From Micavibrio aeruginosavorus (GTDB taxonomy: Bacteria > Pseudomonadota > Alphaproteobacteria > UBA9219), in the NCBI GenBank assembly GCA_020720905.1, contig DYNT01000013.1, positions 1 through 16,219 on the forward strand: a stretch of DNA of 16,219 nucleotides, written 5' to 3'. The first letter of the stretch is position 1. Each line of letters starts with the position of its first letter. The position numbers and the translations under genes were made by a program. The notes beneath the pieces are model-generated. The model saw nothing but the letters and a program-made list of their open reading frames with translations. It did not search any database and was not told where the DNA came from. This document shows, in pieces, positions 1 through 6,340 of the stretch.

Positions 1-59
1 GACACAAAAGGATAGAGTCATTCTTCATGAACTTACTTTCGTTCTCATTAATATATACC

Positions 60-288
60 AAAAACAATTCAAGAGTTGGTTTTTGACGCGCTGTTTTTAC
101 AAGGACAGTGGTGTCCCTCCCCCCTTGCGGGGGAGGTTAGGAGGGGGGGAGAGCGACTAGGACTAACGATTGGATTTATTCCTGACCGCATAGCTTTCAG
201 CCTAGCAGCACGCCCCCCACCCTATCCCTCCCCGCGAGGGGGAGGGGACGCCAGCGTCCTTGCGGATAAAGCAACGCCAACTCTTGAA
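60..288. repeat. MITE-like palindromic repeat, left copy
   Basis: Perfect 12-base inverted ends (TTCAAGAGTTGG at 68-79, CCAACTCTTGAA at 277-288) enclose two GC-rich cores in opposite orientation. The first core (116-150) reads CCTCCCCCC-TTGC-GGGGGAGG followed by a G-rich tail. The second (212-247) is a diverged copy on the other strand. The whole unit could fold into one long cruciform or RNA hairpin. A related unit with the same core and similar ends lies at 15945-16081. No gene is visible in 1-321. A 75-codon open frame here is just the repeat translated. The unit lies just downstream of the NUDIX gene and could act as its transcription end, but this is inference. Confidence 0.75.
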
Positions 289-321
289 GTGGAAAGAGTA
301 TAGCGAGGCCATACGAAAAAA

Positions 322-951
322 TCAAATGATCATCGTGCTGGCGTCACTCACCAGCCAGCGCGAGCGAAGCTCGGTATGGTGAAGGGCAAACCACTGCATC
401 GCAATCACGCTGGACGCATCGCGCAACTTGCCCGAATAAAGCAAGTTAATGGCCTGAACAGCCTCTAAAACGACGACTTTGATGTCCTCTCCCTCATGGG
501 GGAGGCCATAAATTGATCCATCTTCGGGGGCTTTGGCGCGTCCTACGAACAGGATTGTGTATTCTGATACACATCCAGGGCTGGGATAATAGGAGGCGAT
601 TTTTTGCAAGTCCGTCACCTCGCAGCCCGCCTCTTCCAAAGATTCGCGGCGCGCCGTCACTTCCGGCGTTTCATCAGAGCTGATCACGCCCGCGACGACC
701 TCGATCAAGAAAGGATCGTCGCCCTTGGCCATGGGGCCTGCGCGAAACTCCTCAATCAAAATCACTTTGTCTTGATGGGGATCAAAAAGGAGGACGGCGG
801 CAGCATTGCGTGCGCCCTCAAACACCTCGCGTGAGAAAACGTCGCTCCACCCTCCTGCATAAAGTTCTTGCCGCACATGAAATTTATCCACACGAAAATA
901 GCCCTGAAACAGAGCCTCGCGGTGAATGATTTCGAATTTCTTTTTTGCCAT
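322..951 (-). CDS. nudF: ADP-ribose pyrophosphatase-type NUDIX hydrolase
   Basis: The protein of 209 residues (from the ATG at 951) carries a complete NUDIX box near residues 90-112: G, five residues, E, seven residues, then RESLEEAGC. Further on is the YYPSPGCVSE stretch typical of the NudF/ADP-ribose pyrophosphatase branch. The length equals that usual for NudF. The expected reaction is hydrolysis of ADP-ribose or a related nucleoside diphosphate sugar to AMP and ribose 5-phosphate in the cytoplasm, using Mg2+ held by the box glutamates; substrate is inferred from the family. The start is uncertain. An in-frame GTG at 966 lies 11 bases after a GAGG that is the loop of a 7-bp hairpin (971-988), whereas the ATG at 951 has no good ribosome site. 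The gene follows tRNA-Asn on the same strand. Confidence 0.88.
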   Translation of the reverse strand: MAKKKFEIIHREALFQGYFRVDKFHVRQELYAGGWSDVFSREVFEGARNAAAVLLFDPHQDKVILIEEFRAGPMAKGDDPFLIEVVAGVISSDETPEVTARRESLEEAGCEVTDLQKIASYYPSPGCVSEYTILFVGRAKAPEDGSIYGLPHEGEDIKVVVLEAVQAINLLYSGKLRDASSVIAMQWFALHHTELRSRWLVSDASTMII

Positions 952-970
952 GATAACTTTTTTCACTGTA

Positions 971-1028
971 CACCAGCCCTCGCTGGTGCATCAGCTTTTC
1001 TAAGCGCACTTCGTTCGCTAAGCAAGCT
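971..1028 (-). other. Two stem-loops between tRNA-Asn and the NUDIX gene
   Basis: Read on the minus strand, the segment first forms an imperfect stem (CTTAGCG with CGCTTAG, one mismatch, flanked by AGCTT/AAGCT), then a perfect 7-bp stem CACCAGC-GAGG-GCTGGTG at 971-988. Neither is followed by a run of T, so they are poor intrinsic terminators. The GAGG loop of the second stem matches the anti-Shine-Dalgarno sequence and stands 11 bases before a GTG start. The hairpins may process the tRNA 3' trailer or affect translation of the NUDIX gene; neither role is shown. Confidence 0.4.
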
Positions 1029-1031
1029 AGA

Positions 1032-1107
1032 TGGCTCCCCGGGACGGACTCGAACCGCCGACAAGGTGATTAACAGTCACCTGCTCTACCAACTGAGCTA
1101 CCGGGGA
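1032..1107 (-). tRNA. tRNA-Asn (anticodon GTT)
   Basis: The minus strand gives a 76-base cloverleaf. The acceptor stem TCCCCGG pairs with CCGGGGA, the discriminator is G, and the terminal CCA is encoded. The D-arm region is TAGCTCAGTTGGTAGAGCA, the anticodon loop is CTGTTAA with anticodon GTT, and the T-arm contains GGTTCGAGTCC. It charges asparagine. It reads toward the NUDIX gene, 80 bases upstream of that gene's ATG, so the two may share a transcript. Confidence 0.97.
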
Positions 1108-1225
1108 AGCGCGGCAATCTATAATGGGTGTTTTTATGCCATGCAACCCAAATCTTATCTTTTCTATCAACAAAGCGATAAACATTCTAAAATATAGCCG
1201 TTTGCTGAAAAACTCGAAAAACAAA

Positions 1226-1352
1226 TGGGATCCCAGCCTACGCTGGGGTGACGGGAAAAGTTGAGAGAAAATCCCTCAATAAAAACAACCGTCATGCCCT
1301 CTCGTCCCGCCGCCCTTGCGGCGGGCGAAAAAAAGAGGGGGCTGGCATCCCA
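1226..1352. repeat. Nested palindromic repeat between tRNA-Asn and htpG
   Basis: Outer arms TGGGATCCCAGCC (1226-1238) and GGCTGGCATCCCA (1340-1352) are inverted copies with 12 of 13 matches. Inside them are TGACGG and CCGTCA, and a perfect 8-bp hairpin CCCGCCGC-CCTT-GCGGCGGG (1306-1325) flanked by CCCTCT/AGAGGG. The left arm also folds alone (CCCAGC-CTAC-GCTGGG). This is the usual form of interspersed palindromic elements in alphaproteobacteria. It takes up most of the gene-free stretch 1108-1417, in which no other gene is seen. Lying just after the htpG stop codon, it may end htpG transcription. Confidence 0.65.
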
Positions 1353-1417
1353 TTTTCTTTTTCTCTCGTTTTGCAAGGGCCGAAGTGACGGCACTTTTGG
1401 GGATGACGCCCCCCCTC

Positions 1418-3298
1418 CTACACCGCCCTGCCCAGCATCTCGGCCATGCGACGGGCGAAGGCGGCGGGGTCGGCCAAAGGCTCGCCATCCATCAGCCGCG
1501 CCTGATCCAAAAGCAGCCACGCCATATCGTTCAGGGAAGCGCCGCTTGCCTTCATCTCAGTCGTGCCAGCCAGCAAGCCAGCGGCCTTATCGGCCAGCTT
1601 CTTGATAAGAGGATGGCTGGCGTTGATCTCTAAAATGCGGGCGCTGGCCGTGCGGATCTGGTTGTGCTGTTTAAGAAAGCGCTCCAGATGAATATCGACA
1701 TCGCCTTCATCTGCCGCGAGGCAAACGGGGCTGTCGGTCAAGCGGTCAGACACGCGCACGTCCTTGACGGCCTCGCCATAAGCCATCTTCATCGCCGTGA
1801 TGAGCGAGCTAACGGAATCCGCAGGCGCTTCTTCCTTTTTCGCTTCATCGGTTTTGTCCGTCTTGGCGATTTTATCAAGGTCTTGCCCTGCGCGGGTTGC
1901 CGACTTGAACGGCTTTTCCGCAAACGTGCCCACGGCTGTCGGCCAGAAATCGTCCACGGTTTCGGTCAGCAGCAACACTTCGATCCCACGCGCCTTAAAA
2001 CCTTCCAAATGGGGGCTTCGCGCAAGACTCTCCAACGTATCGCCGTTCATGTAATAGATGGCCGTTTGGCCTTCCTTCATACGGGAGACGTAATCGGCCA
2101 GCGAGGTCAGGCCGCTTTCATGCGTGGTGCGGCAACGCATGAGCTTAAGCAGAGTCTCGCGGTGCTCAGTGTCCTCATAGACACCTTCCTTCAAAACCGC
2201 GCCGAAGTTGTCCCATATTTTGGCATAGGCCTCTTTATCCTTCTCCGATTCTTTCACAAGATCGGCCAGCACGTGGCGCGTGACGCCTTGGCGGATTTTG
2301 GTAAGCATGGGATTGTTTTGCAGCATCTCGCGGCTGACGTTGAGCGGCAGATCCTCGCTATCGATCACGCCGCGCAGGAAGCGCAGGTAAGGCGGCACAA
2401 GCCCTTCAGCCTCGTCCGTGATAAACACGCGCTTGACGTAGAGCTTCACGCCGTGGCGGCGCTTAGGATCAAACAAATCATAAGGCTTCATGCCCGGAAC
2501 ATACAAAAGCCCCGTGTACTCAATTTTGCCTTCCGCCTTCCAGTGCATTGTCAGCGCTGGCTCTTCAAAAGCATGGCCGACATGGTGATAAAACTCTTTG
2601 TATTGATCGGCGGTAATCTCGCTTTTGGGGCGCAGCCACAGGGCACTGGCGTGATTGACGGGCGCTTCCTCCTCATTCAAAAGAATGGGCAGCGCGATAT
2701 GATCGGAATAAAGCTTAATGATGCCACGCAGGCGTTCGGGACTGATAAACTCATCCTCGCCTTGCTTCAGATAGAGCGTGATTGTCGTGCCGCGTGTGGC
2801 CTTGGTGTCAGCCTCGACCGCGAACTCGCCGCGCCCGTCCGAGCGCCAGCACCACGCCTCCTCTGTTCCGGCTTTGCGGCTGAGGACTTCCACTTCCTGC
2901 GCGATCATAAAGGCGGCGTAAAAGCCGACGCCGAATTGGCCGATTTGCGTGATGTCGCCTTTTTGCGCGGCCTCCATGCTCTTGATGAACGAGGCCGTGC
3001 CCGACTGCGCAATCGTACCAAGGTTCTCGATCAACTCATCACGAGTCATGCCGATGCCGTTATCCTCAACCGTGATGGTGCGCGCCTTAGGATCAGAGGA
3101 AATCTTGATCTTGAAATCCGTGTCCTCGCCCGTCAGCTCTGGCACGGTGAGAGCCTCATAGCGCAGCTTGTCGCACGCGTCCGAAGCGTTCGAGATTAAC
3201 TCGCGCAGGAAAATCTCCTTCTCGCTGTACAGCGAATGGACGACGATATCCAAAAGGCGACTAACTTCGGCCTTAAAGGCCATTCTTTCTTCGGTCAT
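1418..3298 (-). CDS. htpG: HSP90-family molecular chaperone HtpG
   Basis: The protein has 626 residues, close to the E. coli length. The GHKL ATPase domain comes first: the catalytic glutamate E33 lies in RELISNASDACDK (N37 binds metal), D79 in EDNGIGM contacts adenine, then GTIAQSGT and the lid glycines GQFGVGFYAAFM. The middle domain includes NVSREMLQNNPML with the ATP-contacting arginine, and the C-terminal dimerisation domain follows. HtpG is a cytosolic ATP-dependent chaperone that remodels clients together with DnaK and DnaJ. The ATG at 3298 follows AAGGAG at a 7-base gap and is preferred over the methionine at residue 6. It lies 47 bases after dnaJ, with no clear promoter or terminator between, and is probably co-transcribed with it. 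It ends in TAG. Confidence 0.98.
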   Translation of the reverse strand: MTEERMAFKAEVSRLLDIVVHSLYSEKEIFLRELISNASDACDKLRYEALTVPELTGEDTDFKIKISSDPKARTITVEDNGIGMTRDELIENLGTIAQSGTASFIKSMEAAQKGDITQIGQFGVGFYAAFMIAQEVEVLSRKAGTEEAWCWRSDGRGEFAVEADTKATRGTTITLYLKQGEDEFISPERLRGIIKLYSDHIALPILLNEEEAPVNHASALWLRPKSEITADQYKEFYHHVGHAFEEPALTMHWKAEGKIEYTGLLYVPGMKPYDLFDPKRRHGVKLYVKRVFITDEAEGLVPPYLRFLRGVIDSEDLPLNVSREMLQNNPMLTKIRQGVTRHVLADLVKESEKDKEAYAKIWDNFGAVLKEGVYEDTEHRETLLKLMRCRTTHESGLTSLADYVSRMKEGQTAIYYMNGDTLESLARSPHLEGFKARGIEVLLLTETVDDFWPTAVGTFAEKPFKSATRAGQDLDKIAKTDKTDEAKKEEAPADSVSSLITAMKMAYGEAVKDVRVSDRLTDSPVCLAADEGDVDIHLERFLKQHNQIRTASARILEINASHPLIKKLADKAAGLLAGTTEMKASGASLNDMAWLLLDQARLMDGEPLADPAAFARRMAEMLGRAV

Positions 3299-3345
3299 CA
3301 GATGTCTCCTTCACACATAAAAAACCCCAATTCATCACGCCTGCG

Positions 3346-4497
3346 CTATACGCCCAGCATATCCCTAACCTTCTCAAAAAAGCTTTCGCTTTCGGGGTTG
3401 GTTTTACTTTTTTCGGATTCGATGGCGAACTCTTCCAGCAATTCCTTTTGCCGTTTGGTCAGGTGCGCTGGCGTTTCCACCATCAACTCCACATACAAAT
3501 CACCGCGTGAGGTAGAGCGCAAGATGCTCATGCCCTTGCCACGCAAGCGAACTTGATGACCCGTTTGCGTGCCCGCCTTAATGTCAACATCCGCCTTAGT
3601 ACCATCAATAACGGGCACAGCCACAGCGCCGCCCAAAGCCGCCATCGTCATCGGAATAGGAACGCGCATATGAAGGTTTGCCCCATCGCGTTGGTAAAGA
3701 GGATGCCCAGAAACGTTCAAAATAACGTACAAATCGCCTGCGTGACCGCCATGAGCGCCCGCCTCGCCCTCCCCCGACAAACGCACGCGCGTGCCGCTTT
3801 CAACGCCTGCAGGGATCGTGACCGCCAGCGTGCGCTCCTTGCGCAAGCGCCCTGTGCCGTGGCAATTTTTGCAAGGATCCTTAATCACGCGCCCCGCGCC
3901 CTGACACGTTGGGCAAGTGCGCTGGATCGTAAAGAACCCCTGTTGCATCCGCACCTGACCATGGCCGCCGCATGTCTCGCACGTCACGGGCGATGAACCA
4001 GTCGCCGCGCCGCTGCCACCGCAGACGTCGCACGTCACAAGAGAGGCAATCTTGATGTTTTTCTCACACCCTTTAAACGCTTCCTCCAGCGTGATGGTCA
4101 TGTCATAGCGCAAATCCGCGCCGCGCTGGCCCGCCATCTGGCCATCGCCACGCCGACGAGCGCCACCACCGCCCAGAATCTCACCGAACATTTCCTCAAA
4201 AATATCGCCAAAGCCTCCGGCAAAATCAAAACCACCACCGCCAAAGCCTCCGCCTCCGCCCATGCCGCCTTGTTCAAACGCCGCGTGGCCATAGCGATCA
4301 TAGGCTGCGCGTTTTTGCTCATCACGCAGCACGTCATAGGCTTCGTTGATTTCCTTAAACTTGTGCTCGGCCTCTTTGTTCCCCGGATTTTTATCAGGGT
4401 GATACTTCATCGCCATCTTGCGATAGGCTTTTTTCAGATCATCCGCCGACGCATCGCGTGAGGAATTCAACAAGTCATAGTAATCGGATTTGGACAT
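3346..4497 (-). CDS. dnaJ: Chaperone DnaJ (HSP40)
   Basis: The protein has 383 residues. The J domain with the HPD motif (in YHPDKNPGN) is near residues 27-40, a Gly/Phe-rich segment near 70-110, and four zinc-binding repeats CDVCGGSG, CETCGGHG, CPTCQGAG and CKNCHGTG, followed by the substrate-binding C-terminal domains and a short dimerisation tail. It stimulates the ATPase of DnaK and delivers unfolded substrates. The start is taken at the ATG at 4497 (MSKSDYYDLL, the usual family start), although an in-frame GTG lies 15 bases upstream. The gap to the HEPN gene upstream is only 19 bases, so dnaJ depends on transcription through the toxin-antitoxin genes or on a promoter inside them. The J-domain start reads YDLLNSSRDAS rather than the usual YEVLGVSRDAS. 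Confidence 0.98.
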   Translation of the reverse strand: MSKSDYYDLLNSSRDASADDLKKAYRKMAMKYHPDKNPGNKEAEHKFKEINEAYDVLRDEQKRAAYDRYGHAAFEQGGMGGGGGFGGGGFDFAGGFGDIFEEMFGEILGGGGARRRGDGQMAGQRGADLRYDMTITLEEAFKGCEKNIKIASLVTCDVCGGSGAATGSSPVTCETCGGHGQVRMQQGFFTIQRTCPTCQGAGRVIKDPCKNCHGTGRLRKERTLAVTIPAGVESGTRVRLSGEGEAGAHGGHAGDLYVILNVSGHPLYQRDGANLHMRVPIPMTMAALGGAVAVPVIDGTKADVDIKAGTQTGHQVRLRGKGMSILRSTSRGDLYVELMVETPAHLTKRQKELLEEFAIESEKSKTNPESESFFEKVRDMLGV

Positions 4498-4516
4498 TAG
4501 ACAGTCTTTCACATTA

Positions 4517-4909
4517 TCATTTTGCGCTTTTAATCAGCGACTCGATGAGCTCAACAAAGCGCGTGGCTAAATTGATAGCATCCTGTGCTTCGGAAAGCGT
4601 CACAATGGCTTCGTCTTCAATACCATAATCCGCAAATGTTTTCAGTTTATAGGACTCAGCCAAAAAAGTCGTATAAATGCGATCAATCACGGGTTCATGC
4701 CGCGCTAAATTGGCAAACTCGCTGCGCGTTCCGCTGTGCGTTTTTGGGGTCTTGTCACTTCGCAAGGAGATAAAAGCCAAAGCCGCATGAAACCCTGCAA
4801 TGTAAGCCAAACGGCCTGCATCATCTGCATACTCAAGCTCAAGCATACGCGCCGCTTTCTCAAGCGTATATTGAGATTTTTTGACATGTCCAAGCGCACG
4901 GTTATTCAT
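4517..4909 (-). CDS. HEPN-domain protein, probable toxin of an MNT/HEPN pair
   Basis: The 130-residue, mostly helical protein matches the HEPN family related to UPF0332: GRLAYIAGFHAALAF (R33, H41), then KTPKTHSGTRSEF (H58) and a late LKTFADYG segment. HEPN proteins of this kind are often metal-independent RNases. The partner nucleotidyltransferase is known in related pairs to act as antitoxin by AMPylating the HEPN protein. Here the R-to-H spacing (R33, seven residues, H41) is not the classical RX4-6H RNase motif, so nuclease activity is not assured. The start overlaps the nucleotidyltransferase stop as ATGA. dnaJ follows after 19 bases. The family assignment is firm; the toxin role is inferred. 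Confidence 0.85.
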   Translation of the reverse strand: MNNRALGHVKKSQYTLEKAARMLELEYADDAGRLAYIAGFHAALAFISLRSDKTPKTHSGTRSEFANLARHEPVIDRIYTTFLAESYKLKTFADYGIEDEAIVTLSEAQDAINLATRFVELIESLIKSAK

Positions 4910-5223
4910 AAGATGACCCCTTCGCGCCGCACATCATTCATCAAAAGCGTTTGTTTATTATAGACAGCTTTATCAAAAGGCAATGCATTGACAACGACCA
5001 ACGTATCATAAAGAATATCGGTTTCAATCTCTGCAAGACGTCGAGATTCGCTCCAAAAGCTTTCAGGATTACGCAAAAATACAGCAATATCGTAATCCGA
5101 GTCAGGCCGCGCATCACCGCGAGCGCGTGAACCGAACAGTACCACACGGTCAAGCCGATCCCCGTACACCTTGTCAAGCTCGGCGCGAAATCTTTTTAGG
5201 ATGGGATCATCTTTGATGGCCAT
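4906..5223 (-). CDS. MNT-type minimal nucleotidyltransferase, probable antitoxin
   Basis: The 105-residue protein is a minimal DNA polymerase beta-type nucleotidyltransferase. VLFGSRARGDARPDSDYDIA shows the GS motif (G31, S32) and the two metal-binding aspartates D43 and D45. A shared MNT/HEPN transcript is a widespread toxin-antitoxin architecture, in which the MNT protein neutralises the HEPN toxin by AMPylation or by binding. The start ATG at 5223 has GGAAAGG at a good distance. The gap to the CopG-type antitoxin upstream is 40 bases and shows no convincing promoter, so the pair may be read from the upstream promoters. Confidence 0.88.
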   Translation of the reverse strand: MAIKDDPILKRFRAELDKVYGDRLDRVVLFGSRARGDARPDSDYDIAVFLRNPESFWSESRRLAEIETDILYDTLVVVNALPFDKAVYNKQTLLMNDVRREGVIL

Positions 5224-5263
5224 ATAAAACCTTTCCAGTTTTGTTTCTGCCTATCCTACGCTT

Positions 5264-5554
5264 TTACGCGCCCTTACTCACCAAACGGCCATTGATGTAC
5301 TTGTGCAAAACGCTGGCGATCAGGGTTTGATAGGGGATGCCCTCCTCTTCCGCTTTGGCCTTTAGTTCATCCAAATCCATCTCATTAAGGCGAATGTTGA
5401 CGCGTGCTTCTTTTTTCTTTCTAAAATTGGCGGCGGCGCGTCGCATAGCGGCGATCGCTTCCTTAGAAGCGCGCAAAGGCTTAAGCTCGCCACGTTTATA
5501 CGCTTCAAAAATCTCGATATCTTCGGGATCGTCCTTAAAAGATTTTTTCGTCAT
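5264..5554 (-). CDS. CopG/BrnA-like ribbon-helix-helix antitoxin
   Basis: The 96-residue protein has an acidic N-terminal segment with EIFEAYKRGELKP, a basic helix, then a ribbon-helix-helix domain: the strand RVNIRLNEMDLDELK followed by EEEGIPYQTLIASVLHKYI. That strand and the GIPYQTLIAS turn are typical of CopG-type antitoxins paired with BrnT-like toxins. It is expected to bind the toxin and repress its own promoter as a dimer; an inverted repeat within the promoter at 5872-5900 is a candidate target. The start ATG overlaps the toxin stop (ATGA) and follows GGAGAAGG. The order toxin first, antitoxin second fits this group. Confidence 0.85.
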   Translation of the reverse strand: MTKKSFKDDPEDIEIFEAYKRGELKPLRASKEAIAAMRRAAANFRKKKEARVNIRLNEMDLDELKAKAEEEGIPYQTLIASVLHKYINGRLVSKGA

Positions 5555-5853
5555 GTCCTTCTCCTTTCCTTGCGCTTCTTTGTGGCCTTGCGGCTTGGGA
5601 ATATCGTCTTCAAGAAAACTTTATTGCCGCTGACAACGAATGGAACAATATAAATATAATCCTCTATCATGATCTCGCAGATAAACTGATGGGGATAACC
5701 CACGCTTGAGTGCGGATAAACCTCTACGGCCTCCCCTTGATTGATCAGATGGACAATCTCTTCAAAACCAAAGCCGCGCTCTTCTCTGAGCCAAACGTTT
5801 TTCTTTAAATTAAAGGAGAATTCTGTAACAGCCGAAAATTGTACATGTTGCAT
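5551..5853 (-). CDS. BrnT-like (RelE-superfamily) toxin
   Basis: A protein of about 100 residues with a WLREERGFGFEEIVHLI helix region, a YPHQFICEI strand, YIVPFVV and a basic ending LKTIFPSRKATKKR. This is the layout of BrnT-like toxins, which are related to RelE-type RNases and inhibit translation by cutting RNA. The start is ambiguous between adjacent ATGs at 5856 and 5853; AAGGA is 7 bases before the second, which is chosen. An ATGA overlap links it to its antitoxin. A promoter with a TTGACA -35 lies just upstream, overlapping the end of the NUDIX reading frame. The family call rests on resemblance and genetic context. Confidence 0.78.
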   Translation of the reverse strand: MQHVQFSAVTEFSFNLKKNVWLREERGFGFEEIVHLINQGEAVEVYPHSSVGYPHQFICEIMIEDYIYIVPFVVSGNKVFLKTIFPSRKATKKRKERRRT

Positions 5854-5871
5854 CATTGCTTCCTTAAGGTA

Positions 5872-5900
5872 GATATATGACAATGTGTGCCTTTTGTCAA
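5872..5900 (-). promoter_or_regulatory. Promoter and candidate operator of the BrnT-like/CopG toxin-antitoxin genes
   Basis: On the minus strand TTGACA (5895-5900), a 17-base spacer and TATATC (5872-5877) form a sigma-70-type promoter with a consensus -35. TGACAA (5894-5899) and TTGTCA (5878-5883) form an inverted repeat with a 10-base centre covering the -35 and spacer, the place expected for autorepression by a ribbon-helix-helix antitoxin. The -35 overlaps the stop codon of the NUDIX frame. The start point would fall about 12 bases before the toxin ATG, giving a very short leader. Confidence 0.6.
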
Positions 5901-6340
5901 CAAATATCGGACAACTGATTCAAAGCAACCCATCCGGCCAAATCGCCTTCCGGATTGCGCCATTTCTCGCCTAGCGGTTGCTTACGTTCAAACGGATAGA
6001 GAAAAAAGGTTTGCTCGTAAACCAAAAATTCACCGTTATCTTCTGCATAAAATCCGCGCACATGGCTGTACCTATTCATTACGCCGCCCGTTGGATCAAA
6101 CGGCAACCCCGTTTCCTCAAACCATTCGCGTTGTGCGACTTGTTCCAGCGTTTCGCCCTCATCCACACCACCCCTCGGCAGATCGGGGATGCCGTGTGTA
6201 AACTCAGGCCATAGCATCATGACGGAATCTTGCGTCTTCGCTAACACCTACGCGCCACGACGCGACTTGATCACTGAATGCGCCTGTGGCGCCACAAGGG
6301 CGCCACGACGATCATAGAAAAAAGGCTCGGTTAAAGTCAC
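5897..6340 (-). pseudogene. NUDIX hydrolase gene with an in-frame amber codon
   Basis: Downstream of position 6247 the frame encodes 116 residues with a perfect NUDIX box: G, five residues, E, seven residues, REWFEETGL, preceded by HGIPDLPRGG. This fragment lacks the first beta strand of the fold. The same frame upstream is open for 30 codons, from a GTG at 6340 that touches the dnaK stop codon, and is broken only by TAG at 6248-6250. It would supply the missing strand (HSVIKSRRGA, stop, VLAKTQDSVMM) and give a normal NUDIX length of about 147 residues. AAGGA precedes the GTG within dnaK. Alternatively a shorter protein starts at the GTG at 6247 right after the TAG, or at the ATGs at 6220 or 6217. 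An 11-base direct repeat (6252-6262, 6300-6310) lies in the upstream part. Nucleotide substrate unknown. Confidence 0.65.

Noticed and set aside
76..303. Small protein encoded in the left repeat
   Set aside because: The translation is the familiar artefact of the CCTCCCCC-type palindrome, with no ribosome site.
1167..1633. Overlapping short open frames between tRNA-Asn and htpG
   Set aside because: They come from the palindromic repeat and the 3' end of htpG in the wrong strand or frame.
1664..3199. Long open frame (511 codons) on the plus strand opposite htpG
   Set aside because: It lies wholly antisense to htpG, resembles no protein family, and reflects codon use of the real gene.
6248..6250. 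TAG recoded as a sense codon in this organism
   Set aside because: dnaK, dnaJ and htpG all end in TAG at the positions expected for their families, so TAG acts as a stop here.
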